The notes beneath the pieces are model-generated. The model had not been told where the DNA came from. It did not search any database and was given only the letters and a program-made list of their open reading frames with translations. From assembly GCA_002338565.1 (NCBI GenBank), contig DDIN01000008.1, forward strand, positions 1,798,403-1,862,402: DNA of 64,000 nt. Direction: 5' to 3'. Every line of letters starts with the position of its first letter. Position 1 is the first letter of the stretch. Below, one piece after another: positions 50,375 to 59,553 of the stretch. The position numbers were made by a program, and so were the translations under genes. Origin of the DNA: Hyphomonadaceae bacterium UBA1849 (lineage in GTDB: Bacteria; Pseudomonadota; Alphaproteobacteria; Caulobacterales; Hyphomonadaceae).

Positions 50375-52876
50375 ATGAAAAACCGAGTAACGGGGTGCGT
50401 CTCCGTGCTGGCGCTTGCGCTTGCTGTGACGTTGCCAGTCTCCGCACAAGACACTGCTGACAATTCAGAAACAGAAGCATCCAACCGCCGCCTGACGACG
50501 GTAACTGTGACTGCGCAGCGCACTGAAGAAACGCTTCAGAATGCGGCCATTCCAGTCAATGCCGCGACGGGTGACGAGTTGCTTCAAGCGGGTGCGACAG
50601 ATGTCACGCTTCTGAATAAAGTTGCGCCGTCCCTGTCCGTCACAAACGGTGGTGGCGCCAACACCGCCTTCTTCGTTCGCGGCGTTGGTAACTTCACGAA
50701 TAACGGCTACACGGCCCCGGCGATCGCGTTTAATATTGACGGCGTTTATATCGGACGCCCGTCTTCTACGCTGTCTTCTTTCCTCGATCTGAACCGTGTT
50801 GAGGTTCTTAAAGGCCCTCAAGGCACGCTATACGGTCGCAACTCGACCGGTGGTGCGATTAACATCATCCCGAATACACCGGAACTTGGTGAGACGTCTG
50901 GTAGCCTGTCCGTCGCGGCAGGTAATTATTCCAGCTATGAGCTGACGGGCGTTGCAAACATCGCTGTGGGCGAAAATTCAGCTGTGCGTCTGGCAGGCTC
51001 TGTGTCTGGTCGTGATGGCTATTACGACGACGGTACCGGCGATGCCGAAGATCTGGCGCTGCGTGCTCAGTTCTTCACGGTCATCAATGAAGACCTCGAT
51101 GTTCGCATTGCAGCCGACTATTCCACGCAGGGCGGTGTAGGTTCTGGCGTGAACGTCGAAGGTGTTTACACATTCGCGCCATTCCAGGGTAACCTTCCGG
51201 TGCCGAACTGGCCGTTCATCCCGTCTGGTCTGGATGCTTTCACGGGTCTTCATGATCCAACTGCGCAGCAGTTTGTGACTCAGAATGCGACCGCCGCTCC
51301 ACTGTTCTCACCGCTTGATAACTTTGCTTATCCGTCCCGTGATGACACGTATTGGGGTGTGAGCGCCGAGATTAATTATGATCTTGGATGGGCCGACCTG
51401 GTGATCATTCCGGCTTATCGCCACTCCGAACTGGACAACCAGTTCAATGGACCTCCATTCCGCGCGGCGATCAACCAGGATGAAGCTGAGCAGACCAGTA
51501 TTGAAGCGCGTCTTTCAGGTTCGGTCAGTGCGATCGACTATATTCTCGGCGCATATTATTTTGATGAGTCCGTCGAGGGCGTGAACTCTTTCAACCAGTT
51601 CTCTACGGTCACGTATAACGACTTCCAGAGCGATGTTGAATCTACGGCATTCTTTGCGCGTGCGACGTATAACGTCACGGACGAATTCCGCTTGGTCGGC
51701 GGTATCCGCTATACTGACGAGCAGCGTGCGTATGACACGCGAGCAATCTCGGCAGCTGCGGTTTGCCTGATCGAGCCGCCTCCGGGTGTTGTGCCGAGCT
51801 GTGCGCATGTGCCGACTCTTCCGACAGGTCTGACAGCTGCTGATTCCCTGTCGCAGCTTGATCCGGCGCTGTTTACTGGCCCACCTCTGCCGGTGCTTCT
51901 CGATCAGATCGAGAACAATCCATCAGGTGTTCCGGCATTCACACCATATGGTCCGTTTGGTATGTTTGGGCCGCAGGCTATCCTCGCCTTCACTCCAACA
52001 GTCATAGACCGCTCTGCGAGTGACGAGGAAGTGACCTATCGCGTCGCGGCTGAGTACGACGTCACGCCGGATAACCTGCTTTATGCAAGCTATGAGACAG
52101 GCTTCCGTGCAGGTGGCTTCAACCAGAGCTTCGGTTTTGAAGAGTATGATCCGGAATACATCGATGCCTTCACGATCGGTTCCAAAAACCGTTTCTTTGA
52201 CGAGACGCTGGAGCTGAATGCTGAGCTCTTCTTCTGGGAGTATGAAGACCAGCAACTTGCTGCTCTCGGCCTCGACGCACGCGGAGATAACTCATTCTAC
52301 ACGCGTAATGTCGGTTCGTCGTCAATCCAGGGTCTGGAGCTGGACTTCCAGTACGCAGCGGCTGCGAACACGCTGATCCGTGGCATGGTGCAGGTTCTCG
52401 ATGCGTCTTACGACGAGTTCTCCTATACGCAGGTTGACCTCTCTGACGACACTGACCCACCTAACTTCCTTACACCGGTGACGGGCTGTGATTTCACCCA
52501 GCTTGGCGTTGACGGAGATCCGGCAACTCCGCGTGAATTCGCGGTCGACTGTTCGGGGCAGAGCGCGCTGAATGCGCCAGACCTGACGCTTACAGCTGGC
52601 ATCCAGCAGATCTGGGAGCTTGAGAACTTCGAACTGATCGGCAATCTCGACGCTCGCTATCGTAGTGAACGTCAGATCGGCTTCAGCTATGTTCCTGGTA
52701 GCCAGGCAGATGCGGTGACAACAGCAGACCTGTCGCTGACCCTGTTGCGACGATTTATCAGGTTGGCGCCGGCAATGTCGCCGGAGCGAACTATGAGCCA
52801 CCGCGTACCTTCGGTGTCCGCTTCGGTCTCGACTTCTAACATTCTCCTGAGGCAGGAAGGGCTGTTTATGCGGTAG
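50375..52876 (+). CDS. TonB-dependent receptor with a frameshifted C-terminus
   Basis: The outer-membrane receptor reads 833 residues as it stands: signal peptide (cut after VSAQD), TonB-box-like RRLTTVTVTAQRTEETL, plug (FFVRGVGNFTNNGYTAPAIAFNIDGVYIGRPSS...VEVLKGPQGTLYGRNSTGGAINI) and barrel. Past TADLSLTL at about 52740 the frame changes character, giving a long non-barrel tail (LLRRFIRLAPAMSPERTMSH...). The -1 frame from 52738 reads DPVATIYQVGAGNVAGANYE then PPRTFGVRFGLDF and stops at 52837-52839, the normal barrel end with a terminal Phe. A net deletion of 1 (mod 3) bases near 52735-52742 is therefore likely. GGGAGG precedes the ATG. Confidence 0.88.
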   Translation: MKNRVTGCVSVLALALAVTLPVSAQDTADNSETEASNRRLTTVTVTAQRTEETLQNAAIPVNAATGDELLQAGATDVTLLNKVAPSLSVTNGGGANTAFFVRGVGNFTNNGYTAPAIAFNIDGVYIGRPSSTLSSFLDLNRVEVLKGPQGTLYGRNSTGGAINIIPNTPELGETSGSLSVAAGNYSSYELTGVANIAVGENSAVRLAGSVSGRDGYYDDGTGDAEDLALRAQFFTVINEDLDVRIAADYSTQGGVGSGVNVEGVYTFAPFQGNLPVPNWPFIPSGLDAFTGLHDPTAQQFVTQNATAAPLFSPLDNFAYPSRDDTYWGVSAEINYDLGWADLVIIPAYRHSELDNQFNGPPFRAAINQDEAEQTSIEARLSGSVSAIDYILGAYYFDESVEGVNSFNQFSTVTYNDFQSDVESTAFFARATYNVTDEFRLVGGIRYTDEQRAYDTRAISAAAVCLIEPPPGVVPSCAHVPTLPTGLTAADSLSQLDPALFTGPPLPVLLDQIENNPSGVPAFTPYGPFGMFGPQAILAFTPTVIDRSASDEEVTYRVAAEYDVTPDNLLYASYETGFRAGGFNQSFGFEEYDPEYIDAFTIGSKNRFFDETLELNAELFFWEYEDQQLAALGLDARGDNSFYTRNVGSSSIQGLELDFQYAAAANTLIRGMVQVLDASYDEFSYTQVDLSDDTDPPNFLTPVTGCDFTQLGVDGDPATPREFAVDCSGQSALNAPDLTLTAGIQQIWELENFELIGNLDARYRSERQIGFSYVPGSQADAVTTADLSLTLLRRFIRLAPAMSPERTMSHRVPSVSASVSTSNILLRQEGLFMR

Positions 52877-52903
52877 CCCTTCCTACTGAGTGTGAACTCC
52901 AAA

Positions 52904-52935
52904 AGCCTCTGGCCCTGTGCCAGAGGCTCTTTTTT
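52904..52935 (+). terminator. Rho-independent terminator after the second TonB receptor
   Basis: A perfect 10-bp stem (AGCCTCTGGC/GCCAGAGGCT) with a 5-nt loop is followed by a run of T. It follows the receptor stop by 28 bp (or 65 bp from the shifted-frame stop). Confidence 0.93.
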
Positions 52936-52970
52936 ATCTGAGAGCAGGGTTTAGCCGTTGAGTGTCCGCC

Positions 52971-53007
52971 AAAAGAAAAAGGCCCATGCTGGTAAAGCAT
53001 GAGCCCT
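52971..53007 (-). terminator. Rho-independent terminator after the aromatic-degradation operon
   Basis: On the minus strand, GGGCTCATGCT pairs with AGCATGGGCC, with a small loop, and is followed by TTTTTCTTTT. It lies 43 bp past the stop of the first FAD monooxygenase gene and so ends the minus-strand operon. Confidence 0.88.
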
Positions 53008-53049
53008 TCTTCTGTGGTCCGGGGAGAACCAACAGCGTGGTCGTTGAGA

Positions 53050-54279
53050 TCAGACGTGGAGCTCGGTCAGCGCCAGAGACATCTTCTCCTGATCTGCCAG
53101 ATAGTCTTTCTGGATGAGCTTGCCGAGCACTGATGTGTTGTCGAAGATAAAGTCACGGACCATTGCGACAGGCGCTGGTGCGTGGTGGAAGCGCTGGCCC
53201 AGTTCGCGTGCAAACTCTACCTGGTGATTTACATAGTCGACGCGCTCTGCCTCGAAACGATTGAATGCGGCGGTGACTGCACCAGCATCCTCCAGAGAGG
53301 CGTTCTTGAATTCGCGTGCAAGGAAGTAGCCGTCCTCAATGCCCATGCCCATGCCGTACGCGGCATAAGGAGACACCGGATGAACTGAATCACCTACGCA
53401 GACGATACGACCTTTCGACCATGATTTCATTGATGGACGGTTGTAGATGTTCCACGGGAAAATCTGGCTTTCAAAATTGGTATGATCCGGGAAGCGCGGC
53501 AGCGGATCAGCAAAGTCTTTCAGGAGATTACGCAGATACGCTTCCGGATTTTCCGGAACCGGCTGGTCCTCAGTAACAGGCTCTACAATCCACCATTCAA
53601 AGCCTGGCTTGCCATCGTGTAGCATCGGGAACCAGCTTGCCTGAATTTTGCGGCCATGGCTGATCGCGCCATAGGTGCGGTCGAGGCCTTCAATATGATC
53701 GCACCAGGCAAGCCAGACACGCAGGCCAACATGGAACAGGCCGGGATCGCCAAACGCCTGTTCTGATACTTTTGAACGTACGCCATCAGCGCCGACAATA
53801 ATATCTGCGGTGACTGTCGCGCCATTCTCGAAATGGGCGATGACCTCGTCGCCTGTCTCTTCGTAGTAGGAGAAGGCGTGATCAGGGACGATGACATTGT
53901 CAGGCAGGATTTTCATCATCTTGCCGAACGCAGACTTGCGCAGCACGCCGTAGTGCCAGCCTGGAATGCCAAAAGACTTTTCAATATTCGGGTTAAACGG
54001 CAGCGTTGCGCGGAGTTTGCCCTTGTTATTGCGGAACTGTACGCCGGTTTTCGACCCAAAGCTCGGCCCAACATCAATGCCATACTCACGCAGGACCGCG
54101 AGCACAGGAACGCTCAGAAGAACCGCGCCGCCGAGTGGTTGCGGCTCGGGGTTCTTTTCGAACAAGCGGACATCAAAACCCTGTTTTAGAAACGCGATAG
54201 CGGCGGAAACGCCCGTCGGGCCTGCACCGATAATCGCGACGCGCTTACCTTTGCGCCATGCGCCTGACTCTGCCGTCAT
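53050..54279 (-). CDS. FAD-dependent monooxygenase (group A, aromatic hydroxylase)
   Basis: The 409-residue flavoprotein hydroxylates an aromatic ring using NAD(P)H and O2. It has IIGAGPTGVSAAIAFLKQGFDVRLFEKNPE (FAD ADP-binding), the DG motif in DIIVGADGVRSKVSEQAFG and the GD motif RIVCVGDSVHPVSPYAAYGMGMGIEDGYFLA. Length and motifs place it with p-hydroxybenzoate/salicylate hydroxylase-type enzymes. It is the last gene of the operon, 77 bp after the second FAD monooxygenase gene. The substrate cannot be predicted from sequence. Confidence 0.92.
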   Translation of the reverse strand: MTAESGAWRKGKRVAIIGAGPTGVSAAIAFLKQGFDVRLFEKNPEPQPLGGAVLLSVPVLAVLREYGIDVGPSFGSKTGVQFRNNKGKLRATLPFNPNIEKSFGIPGWHYGVLRKSAFGKMMKILPDNVIVPDHAFSYYEETGDEVIAHFENGATVTADIIVGADGVRSKVSEQAFGDPGLFHVGLRVWLAWCDHIEGLDRTYGAISHGRKIQASWFPMLHDGKPGFEWWIVEPVTEDQPVPENPEAYLRNLLKDFADPLPRFPDHTNFESQIFPWNIYNRPSMKSWSKGRIVCVGDSVHPVSPYAAYGMGMGIEDGYFLAREFKNASLEDAGAVTAAFNRFEAERVDYVNHQVEFARELGQRFHHAPAPVAMVRDFIFDNTSVLGKLIQKDYLADQEKMSLALTELHV

Positions 54280-54356
54280 GAAATATCTCCCTTAATCCTC
54301 GTTTCGCGCTGCTTTGCGAGCCAGGCGGAAACTGAACCTGTATATTTTTTCGATCT

Positions 54357-55490
54357 CTAGATCGGTTCAGCCACAATCTGGTACATTTCCGCTGTAGCTT
54401 TGGAATTATCGATGGCGGGCCCTTTGCCCAGCTGGCCCATGCAGATTGCAAGGCTGTTCTTTACGACATAGTTGCAGCGGTCGAAGCGGCGGTTTCGATA
54501 ATTTCGGAATGCCTCTTCGACGTTATCAGACTTGCTGAGCTCGTCAGCGATGACGAGGCCATCCTCGATCGCGAGCCCGGCGCCCTGACCCAGATGCGGC
54601 GTGGTTGCGTGAACCGCGTCACCCAAAAGGGCGATCCGTCCTTTCGCCCAGTCGCCTTCCAGCATCATGCCTTCAAGCGGACGGTAAACAACGCCGCTGT
54701 TGTCCGTGACCTGAGCGGCGAGTTTTCGGATGGCTTCTGACGGGTGGTTTTCAATCCGGCTACGCATTTCTGCGGCGAGCGTGGATGGCTCAAAATGCGG
54801 GTTATCCGGCTCGGGCGTCGTCACATACATGTACATGATGTCCGGCCCCATAGGCACGAGACCAACACCCGGAGCGCCATTATAAACCCAGAGGCCCTGT
54901 ACGTCTTCAACGCGATCAAAATTGTAACGCCAGACTGATTGTCCGGTGAATTGAGGACCCGGAATGTCGGGGAAAATCCGCTTGCGTGTATCCGAGTAAA
55001 CGCCGTCGGCTCCGATCACAAAGTCATAGCTATCGTTAGTGCCATCGCTGAACGTCACATTTACCTGCGTACCGGTGTCTTCCATATCCGAGACTGTCAG
55101 GCCAAGTCTGACATTGGCGCCTGCGCGAGTTGTCGCGTCGCCAAGAACCTTTTGGAGGGCAGGGCGGCCAATGCCAACGCCGGCAGGATATCCCTCGACG
55201 AGTGTCGGCTGAGGCACGTGCGCGACTTCCATGCCGTTCGGTGCGAAGATCTTCACGTGATCAAAGCCATAGCCGGAGGAAATATAGTCGTCGAGAATGC
55301 CCAGCTCCGCGACCGCGCGGACGACATTGGTTTGCTGGATGATGCCAACACCATAGACCGACCATTCAGGGTCACGTTCGATAACGTCTACGTCGAAGCC
55401 CTTCTTGCGAAGAGCGATAGCAGCTGACAATCCGCCAATACCACCACCAATAATGAGTGCGTGGCTTTGTTCCGACCGTGTTTCCTCCAT
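54357..55490 (-). CDS. FAD-dependent monooxygenase (salicylate/6-hydroxynicotinate type)
   Basis: The 377-residue group A flavoprotein has LIIGGGIGGLSAAIALRKKGFDVDVIERDPE, DG motif DFVIGADGVYSDTRKRIFPDIPG and GD motif GRIALLGDAVHATTPHLGQGAGLAIEDGLVIADEL. It lacks a long C-terminal domain. The start at 55490 (MEETRSEQ) follows AGGTAATACC; an ATG at 55505 adds five residues. It is 63 bp after the FAH-family gene. Together with the next enzyme it suggests two successive hydroxylations or alternative substrates. Confidence 0.92.
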   Translation of the reverse strand: MEETRSEQSHALIIGGGIGGLSAAIALRKKGFDVDVIERDPEWSVYGVGIIQQTNVVRAVAELGILDDYISSGYGFDHVKIFAPNGMEVAHVPQPTLVEGYPAGVGIGRPALQKVLGDATTRAGANVRLGLTVSDMEDTGTQVNVTFSDGTNDSYDFVIGADGVYSDTRKRIFPDIPGPQFTGQSVWRYNFDRVEDVQGLWVYNGAPGVGLVPMGPDIMYMYVTTPEPDNPHFEPSTLAAEMRSRIENHPSEAIRKLAAQVTDNSGVVYRPLEGMMLEGDWAKGRIALLGDAVHATTPHLGQGAGLAIEDGLVIADELSKSDNVEEAFRNYRNRRFDRCNYVVKNSLAICMGQLGKGPAIDNSKATAEMYQIVAEPI

Positions 55491-55553
55491 GGTATTACCT
55501 TTCAATGCGAGCGGTGCTTGTTCTTGTCTGTCCGCTCTTTGATGTCCTGCGTG

Positions 55554-56528
55554 TCAGTTTTTGATGACGACCTGGTCCAGCGGGCCGAATAGCGGCTCTC
55601 CGTTTAGCGTTTGAGCTTCCATACGGATGCGGTCGCCGAATGACATAAAGGGCGTCCGGACTTCGCCGAACTCGATCATGTCGATGGCGCGGCGCTCTGA
55701 AATGCATGACGAACCGACGCTGGCATAATACTCGTTTGATACGGTGCCTGAGCCGATGATTGTACCTGCGACGAGGCTTCTTGAGTGCGCGGCATGCGCA
55801 ATCAGATCATCAAAGCCATAGGCCATTTCAGAGCCGTTTGCGTTTCCGAAGGTTTTGTCATTCCATTCAATTTTGAGAGGCAGGTGCACGCGCGCATTCT
55901 GCCATGCCTCGCCCAGCTCATCCGGTGTGACGGCGATCGGCGCCATGCTGCAGGCCGGTTTCGCCTGAACCCAGCCAAAGCCTGTTTTCATTTCGGCCGG
56001 AGCGATTGCGCGCAGGCTCCAGTCGTTGATCTGAACTATCAGACGGATGTGAGCGCGGGCCTCTTCGGCAGACGTGCCCATAGGCACGGCATCAGTAATG
56101 ACGCCAAACTCGCCTTCGAAGTCGATACCATCGTCTTCGCTTGGCAGATTTACATCGGCGTAAGGACCAATGAAACGGTCAGACAGCCCCTGATACATAA
56201 GCGGTTTGTCGGTTTCGATTGGCGGGAGGTTGAAGGCTTGCTGCATCAGCTCGCCATGCTTTTCAAACGCAGAACCGTCGAGCCATTGCCATGCCCGTGG
56301 CATAGGTGCGAGGCAGTCTTTGAGGTCCAGTGTTCTGGCGCCTTTGGCCGTGCCAGCGTTTACCGCCGAAAACAGCTCCAGCAATTGCCCCTCAACCTCA
56401 CTCCAGCGCTCGATGGCGGCCTGAAGTGTTGGCGCGATGTGGGCTGCATTGGCTGCCCGTGTCAGGTCCCTGGAAACGACGAACAACTCGCCGTCAGGGC
56501 TGATGCCTTTGAGGGTGGCAAGCTTCAT
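55554..56528 (-). CDS. Fumarylacetoacetate hydrolase family protein
   Basis: The 324-residue protein has the FAH C-C hydrolase fold: the segment PSEDDGIDFEGEFGVITDAVP has the metal-binding Glu residues, IRLIVQINDWSLRAIAP follows, and GSGTVSNEYYASVGSSCISERR holds the catalytic-site residues. N-terminal about 90 residues precede the catalytic domain, as in the longer subgroup. It would hydrolyse or decarboxylate a ring-cleavage product. It overlaps the cupin gene start/stop by 4 bp (ATGA). Confidence 0.88.
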   Translation of the reverse strand: MKLATLKGISPDGELFVVSRDLTRAANAAHIAPTLQAAIERWSEVEGQLLELFSAVNAGTAKGARTLDLKDCLAPMPRAWQWLDGSAFEKHGELMQQAFNLPPIETDKPLMYQGLSDRFIGPYADVNLPSEDDGIDFEGEFGVITDAVPMGTSAEEARAHIRLIVQINDWSLRAIAPAEMKTGFGWVQAKPACSMAPIAVTPDELGEAWQNARVHLPLKIEWNDKTFGNANGSEMAYGFDDLIAHAAHSRSLVAGTIIGSGTVSNEYYASVGSSCISERRAIDMIEFGEVRTPFMSFGDRIRMEAQTLNGEPLFGPLDQVVIKN

Positions 56529-57106
56529 GGCAGCTGCGCTTTCAGCTCTGGCGTATAGGTCCCGTCAATCAGTACAAATGCAATGCGGCACACTTTGTCC
56601 GAACGGTTTGCCCAGCCATGGTTGGTGCCGCGCTGAACGACGATGTCGCCGGGGCCAATCGTCGTTTCGCCCTCATCCATGATCAGCACCAGCTCACCTT
56701 CGAGAACGATTCCGAAATCGACAGTTTCAGTACGGTGCATGAAGGCATGACGTGTGCTTTTGCCTTCTTCAGCAACGGCATCTTCCGCGCCAATTTCCGC
56801 AAAATGGGCTTTGCGCTCTTCAGGTGACATGTCGTCAAAGCGCTGCTCGTCGTCGGGCATTATTTCGAGAACGCGGATACGCACACCGCGCTCGGGAGGG
56901 GACAGAATAATACCCTCTTCGTGCGGTTCGCCGCTATTATGATCGATCTCGACAGGCGTGCCGCGTGTGTTCCAGATTTCATGGAACATCGGGCCGTGTT
57001 CGCCACCAATCAAAAGTTGGCGCGGCGCAAAACCGTCTTCCTGAATGATGGCCTTGCCGTCAGCATTGTGGCCGGTGACGACGCGCCGAACAGGTTTCCA
57101 TTCCAT
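56525..57106 (-). CDS. Cupin domain protein
   Basis: The 193-residue protein has one clear cupin barrel at about residues 100-180 (HRTETVDFGIVLEGELVLIMDEGETTIGPGDIVVQRGTNHGWANRSDKVCRIAFVLIDG), with H, E and H as metal-ligand candidates. The N-terminal half has PRQLLIGGEHGPMFHEIW. It is too short for gentisate dioxygenase (about 350). It might be an isomerase, or a binding or dioxygenase component of the pathway. It is 18 bp from the hydrolase gene upstream. Confidence 0.85.
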   Translation of the reverse strand: MEWKPVRRVVTGHNADGKAIIQEDGFAPRQLLIGGEHGPMFHEIWNTRGTPVEIDHNSGEPHEEGIILSPPERGVRIRVLEIMPDDEQRFDDMSPEERKAHFAEIGAEDAVAEEGKSTRHAFMHRTETVDFGIVLEGELVLIMDEGETTIGPGDIVVQRGTNHGWANRSDKVCRIAFVLIDGTYTPELKAQLP

Positions 57107-57124
57107 TGTTATTCCTCCCAGATA

Positions 57125-58285
57125 TCAGGCTGTGTGTCCGCCGAGCGTCTCGGCAAACCAGTCTGCGATATAGTGGCGGCCAAAATTCATATTGTCTGCG
57201 CCGACATGCTCCACGCCGCCCTCACGCTCGGTGAAGATTTTCAGCTCGCGTTTTGGACAATTGGTCAGCTGGTCATAGGCCTGATAGGCGTAGTCGACGC
57301 TGATCTGACGGTCTTTTGCGCCGTGTGTGACCAGGAATGGCATAGTGACTTTTTCCATCACGCCATTGAGGTTCATGCCTTCGATCTTTTTGAAGAAGTC
57401 GTCCATGTCCTTCGTGCCGAATACCCACATGACGTGGTTCCAGTAATGCGGCACCGGGTTTTCGCCTTCACTCTTCAAGCGCCCTTGCTGGACTTCCGCC
57501 CAGTTATGGTTGGCACCCCAGACCGCAGCGGAGGCAAAGCGTGGTTCAAAAGCTGCGGCACGACCGACAAAGTGTCCGCCGAGGGAAATGCCGGAAATGC
57601 CAATGCGCTCAGCATCTACGTCATCGCGCGCGGCCAGCCAGTCGAAGATCGGGGTTGCCCATTCTTCGGTAAATGGCGTTGCTGGAAGGTCTTGTAGACG
57701 AATGGCTTCGCCCGTGCCCGGCTGGTCAATGCACAGCGTTGAGATGCCGCGACGGGCAAGCTCGTGCGGAAGGTAGGTCCAGAAAAGGAGCTCTTTACAG
57801 CTATCCAGGCCGTTTGTGAAAATCACACATGGCGCTTCGCCTTCTACGCCCTCTGCGCGGGTGAAATAGGCTGGAATGACTTTGCCCTGATACGGAATTT
57901 CAACGCGCTGACAGTCTTCGCCGCTGAATTCTACATACTTGTTGAAGGCATTGAGTCCCTTGGCGAAGGTTTCTTCGCGGCCCGGATGACCATGACCCTG
58001 CATGCGCTCGGCGGTGATGTAGTAGAGCGCGGCGCGACGAAGTTTGTCACCTGCAGAGAATTTGCGGCCTTTATCCAGATCTTCCTGTGCAAGGCCGTCG
58101 AGCTTTTCGGCCATTTTTGCCCATTCCGCCATGAATTGCGGCGTGCCAGCATCTGCGCCGTTTGCGGCTGCATCCTTGATTGGCTGGCACATATCGATGA
58201 TCTCGCCCATCTCCGCACCGGATTGGATGGCGATAGAAACCGACAGGTTCCAGATATAGTTCGGGAAGTACTCAAATAGCGCCAC
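57125..58285 (-). CDS. Alpha/beta hydrolase resembling 2,6-dihydroxypseudooxynicotine-type C-C hydrolases
   Basis: The 386-residue protein has an N-terminal helical domain (about 1-120, EYFPNYIWNLSVSIAIQSGAEMGEI) followed by an alpha/beta hydrolase domain. The nucleophile is Ser234 in ISGISLGGHF, the oxyanion region is VIFTNGLDSCKELLFW, and the acid/His are probably in MPFLVTHGAKDRQIS and GGVEHVG. The layout resembles C-C bond hydrolases of the 2,6-dihydroxypseudooxynicotine/FrsA-like group, not the classic BphD-type meta-cleavage hydrolases. It lies 3 bp after the dioxygenase stop, so it probably acts on its product. Confidence 0.85.
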   Translation of the reverse strand: MALFEYFPNYIWNLSVSIAIQSGAEMGEIIDMCQPIKDAAANGADAGTPQFMAEWAKMAEKLDGLAQEDLDKGRKFSAGDKLRRAALYYITAERMQGHGHPGREETFAKGLNAFNKYVEFSGEDCQRVEIPYQGKVIPAYFTRAEGVEGEAPCVIFTNGLDSCKELLFWTYLPHELARRGISTLCIDQPGTGEAIRLQDLPATPFTEEWATPIFDWLAARDDVDAERIGISGISLGGHFVGRAAAFEPRFASAAVWGANHNWAEVQQGRLKSEGENPVPHYWNHVMWVFGTKDMDDFFKKIEGMNLNGVMEKVTMPFLVTHGAKDRQISVDYAYQAYDQLTNCPKRELKIFTEREGGVEHVGADNMNFGRHYIADWFAETLGGHTA

Positions 58286-58288
58286 GTT

Positions 58289-59191
58289 TTAAATCTCCGG
58301 AGCTTTGAAAAGGCCTGCGTCTGGTTTCGGATGCGGCATGGTCTGCGGTCCGCCGATACCTGTGCCCCACTGATCCATGGTTTCCAGACTTGGCTGGTGA
58401 ACTTTTGCGACCCATGTCGCATCATCGACTTTCTCAAGATCGGACGTGTATTCGACAGCCCATCCGCCGGGGGTCAGATAGTATGAGAAAATGTTGTTTC
58501 CTGCTGTGTGGCGACCGACGCCCCAGACGACATCATTGTCCATGTCGCGCAGACGCTTCAGGCCTTTCATGACCGCATCCACGCCTGGAACATCATAAGC
58601 GATGTGGTTGAATGTCGGCGGTCCGGGGACGACGGCCATACGGTGGTGCCATTCATTGCATCGCAGGAAGCACATAAAGTCGCCGAGCCAGTCGGAGACT
58701 TTGAAGCCAAGTGCGGCTTCGTAGAATTTTACCCAGGCTTTATGGTCTGGTGCGTGGAAGACCACGTGCGAGATTTTCTCAGGGCGTGGCTCACCTTCGC
58801 TCAGCGTTTCAGGCGTGCGACGCTCGAATTCTGTGGCGACCTCAATCGTGAAGCCGCTGACGTCGAAGAAGCGGAAGCCATATCCGCCACCTTTGCCAGC
58901 CAGTGGGCCCGGTTCTGTAACCGGCTTGCCACCCGCTGCTTTGACCTGCTCGAACAGTGCATCGACTTCAGCACGATCCGTCGCTGACCAGGAGACCACA
59001 TCAATGCGCGGTTCATCCGTCTGGCGAAGGCGAACGCAGTATTGAGTGTCGCTGCCAGGCGCGGCCAGATAGATCAGGCCATCATCGCTCGGAACTTCAA
59101 CCAGCTTCCATGCATCCAGATAGAAGCGCTTCTCTGCTTCAAGGTCCTTCACGCCATAGCCGACAAATCGAATATCATTCACGCGAGCCAT
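58289..59191 (-). CDS. Type I extradiol ring-cleavage dioxygenase (VOC family)
   Basis: The 300-residue two-domain vicinal-oxygen-chelate protein fits catechol 2,3-dioxygenase-type enzymes that cleave a catechol next to its hydroxyls. The Fe(II) ligands of the C-terminal domain are visible: His142 (ISHVVFHAPD), His196 (FNHIAYDV) and Glu247 (WAVEYTSD). The start at 59191 follows AAGGAG (AAAGGAGTGAGAGC) and gives the family length; the frame extends upstream to 59368 with 59 unlike residues. It is the first gene of the minus-strand operon, divergent from the LysR gene. Confidence 0.92.
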   Translation of the reverse strand: MARVNDIRFVGYGVKDLEAEKRFYLDAWKLVEVPSDDGLIYLAAPGSDTQYCVRLRQTDEPRIDVVSWSATDRAEVDALFEQVKAAGGKPVTEPGPLAGKGGGYGFRFFDVSGFTIEVATEFERRTPETLSEGEPRPEKISHVVFHAPDHKAWVKFYEAALGFKVSDWLGDFMCFLRCNEWHHRMAVVPGPPTFNHIAYDVPGVDAVMKGLKRLRDMDNDVVWGVGRHTAGNNIFSYYLTPGGWAVEYTSDLEKVDDATWVAKVHQPSLETMDQWGTGIGGPQTMPHPKPDAGLFKAPEI

Positions 59192-59382
59192 GCTCTCACT
59201 CCTTTCGCGCCAGATTGAGGGCATCGGACAGTGCGCACGCCGGTAGGTGGCGCCGAAAAGCTCAATGCATGAACCCGAAAGGCATGCCGCTCGCGCGGGC
59301 CGTTTTAATGAAACGGCGCATGCGGCATGTGGATCTGGGTTCTCCTCCCGAATATTTATTTGAGCCACGATAGCTGCGCATT

Positions 59383-59442
59383 ATCCATATGCCCAAATAA
59401 TTGTTTTTATAAGTTATGATAATTTTGGAAGATGATATGGAT
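59383..59442. promoter_or_regulatory. Long dyad in the divergent LysR/dioxygenase promoter region
   Basis: ATCCATAT (59383-59390) and ATATGGAT (59435-59442) form an 8-bp inverted repeat about 44 bp apart. Between them TTATAAGTTATGATAA contains ATAAC/TTAT-type half-dyads. It sits between the operon starting at 59191 and the LysR gene at 59554, where LysR-type sites are expected. Confidence 0.45.
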
Positions 59443-59553
59443 GCGGTGACATGAGCTGACCGTATCGGTGTCGGAGTCGCAGCAAACAATTGACGGATAG
59501 GGGAATGCTTTTATTGTCGGGCGAATTGATAAGTTTTATGGATGATGTGACCC

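Noticed and set aside
59192..59368. N-terminal extension of the dioxygenase (59 residues)
   Set aside because: AAAGGAG sits before the ATG at 59191 and the extended sequence is Cys/Arg-rich and unlike the family.
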